Below, piece by piece: positions 63,225 to 64,000 of a stretch of DNA of 64,000 nt (position 1 is the first letter of the stretch; each line of letters opens with the position of its first letter). The position numbers and the translations under genes are program-made. Source of the stretch: Streptomyces barringtoniae (lineage in GTDB: Bacteria > Actinomycetota > Actinomycetes > Streptomycetales > Streptomycetaceae); NCBI RefSeq assembly GCF_020819595.1, contig NZ_JAJHNP010000019.1, forward strand, positions 1 through 64,000, read 5' to 3'. The notes under the pieces are model-generated. The model saw only the letters and a list, made by a program, of their open reading frames with translations, did not search any database and had not been told where the DNA came from.

Positions 63225-63799
63225 GCGCGGGCGACCAGTTCGGTGCGGTTGGCGGCGTTCCAGCGGGCCGACAGGCGCCGTAGGTGATAGGTGACGCCAT
63301 CCTTGCTGAGGCCCAGTTCGCGGGCGGCGCCGGCCGTGGTGGCGCCGCCCGCAAGCAGGGCCAGCACGCGGCCCTCCACCAGGGTGACCCGTGCCGGCTC
63401 CGGCTCGGGCGCCGCGCTCTCGCCCCGCACCCGCAGCATCACCAGCAGGGCCGGGGTGTCGTCCACGCTGTCGCTCACCGGGTCCGCCGTCAGCTCCCCG
63501 AACCGCTCGGCGCCGCCCGGTGCCGGCCAGCGCACCGACACCTGGTAGCGCGAGCGGTGCCGCAGCCGCAGCGCCTCGGCGATCCGCTCCACCTGCGTGG
63601 CCTCCTGCGGGCGGAACAGCTCCAGCACGTCCCGTCCGCGCAGCCGCCCCGGCGTCGTACCGCACTCCGCCGCCATCGCGGGATTGGCCAGCACCACCAT
63701 GCCGTACACATCGCACACGGCGACCGGCACCGACACCCGGTCGAAGAGCGTCAGGGCCCGGTTGCGCCATACGACCCCGTCGGCCCGCCCCAGGTCCAT
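63158..63799 (-). CDS. PAS-LuxR transcriptional regulator
   Basis: 213 aa, ATG 63799 with GGGAGGTG upstream. A PAS domain (~15-125; LFDRVSVPVAVCDVYGMVVL ANPAMAAECG, RGRDVLELFRP) precedes a LuxR-type HTH near 147-195 (VTLVEGRVLALLAGGATTAG, ELGLSKDGVTYHLRRLSARW NAANRTELVARAYALGVL). This is the architecture of the PimM-type Streptomyces regulators that control secondary metabolism or development, but no biosynthetic cluster is in view. Confidence 0.9.
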   Translation of the reverse strand: MDLGRADGVVWRNRALTLFDRVSVPVAVCDVYGMVVLANPAMAAECGTTPGRLRGRDVLELFRPQEATQVERIAEALRLRHRSRYQVSVRWPAPGGAERFGELTADPVSDSVDDTPALLVMLRVRGESAAPEPEPARVTLVEGRVLALLAGGATTAGAARELGLSKDGVTYHLRRLSARWNAANRTELVARAYALGVLAPGVWPPEARTSEAG

Positions 63800-64000
63800 G
63801 CCCACCTCCCGAACTGCCGAGCCACCCCTCATACAAGACGAAGATCCAGGTCAGCGGCAAACCGTGCGGCCCCGGTGCGCATGGCCAAGACCTCGGGACG
63901 CCGTCGGCGCAAGGCCCGCGACCGAGATTTGACTGCGCGATCGTGAAGTGCCGGGGAACGGACCCGCACCGCCGCTCGCCCACTCTGGAACGCAGTACTC

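Overview
The window is chromosomal DNA from a Streptomyces-like actinomycete. It has very high G+C with strong third-position GC bias, frequent GTG and TTG starts, GGAGG-type ribosome binding sites, ATGA/GTGA stop-start overlaps, and paired ECF sigma/anti-sigma genes. It also carries many secreted lectin-domain hydrolases and a DmdR/IdeR-type iron box. I saw no tRNA, rRNA, CRISPR array or intact transposon.

Left part (1-25.4 kb) is accessory and patchy, with long gene-poor stretches and gene fragments. It holds a lipoprotein start, an ECF sigma/zinc-finger anti-sigma pair, an RsbW-like ATPase with a tiny zinc-ribbon-like partner, a vanadium haloperoxidase/PAP2 protein, an SDR, and a self-contained ferredoxin / ferredoxin reductase / P450 set. 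A Gfo/Idh/MocA oxidoreductase and an esterase divergent from a double-length AsnC regulator follow; a wrecked inverted copy of that regulator lies next to it. At 16.6-23.6 kb is a secreted polymer-attack cluster: a GH19 chitinase cotranscribed with a necrosis-inducing (NPP1/NLP) protein, a GH64 beta-1,3-glucanase behind a LacI-type operator, the remains of a LacI regulator, and a large ricin-domain beta-helix protein.

Middle part (24.4-35.7 kb) holds a pirin, a SigE-type sigma factor with a membrane partner, a Pro-rich exported protein, a GNAT, a D-cysteine desulfhydrase-like enzyme, a MoxR/VWA pair and an osmoprotectant (OpuC-type) ABC transporter. Pseudogenes of an MFS transporter and an HD-domain protein lie among them.

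The best-resolved system is the L-rhamnose locus (35.8-51.5 kb). One arm (minus strand) is rhaI, a bifunctional rhamnulose-1-P aldolase/lactaldehyde dehydrogenase, rhaB, then lutABC. The predicted route runs from L-rhamnose to DHAP and L-lactate, then to pyruvate. The divergent arm is an ABC sugar importer, rhamnose mutarotase, an exported BNR-type beta-propeller protein and a LacI repressor. Both divergent promoters have the same layout, with a TGAAnCnnTTCA-like operator just after the -10.

Right part (51.6-64 kb) holds an alpha/beta hydrolase, a frameshifted PIG-L deacetylase and a CYP102-like P450 heme domain divergent from a TetR gene with repeated TTGAACC half-sites. A DUF2470 protein under an iron box, a Tat-exported lactonase-like propeller, a FUSC-type membrane protein, a TIGR03086 protein, an FBP-domain protein and a PAS-LuxR regulator complete it.
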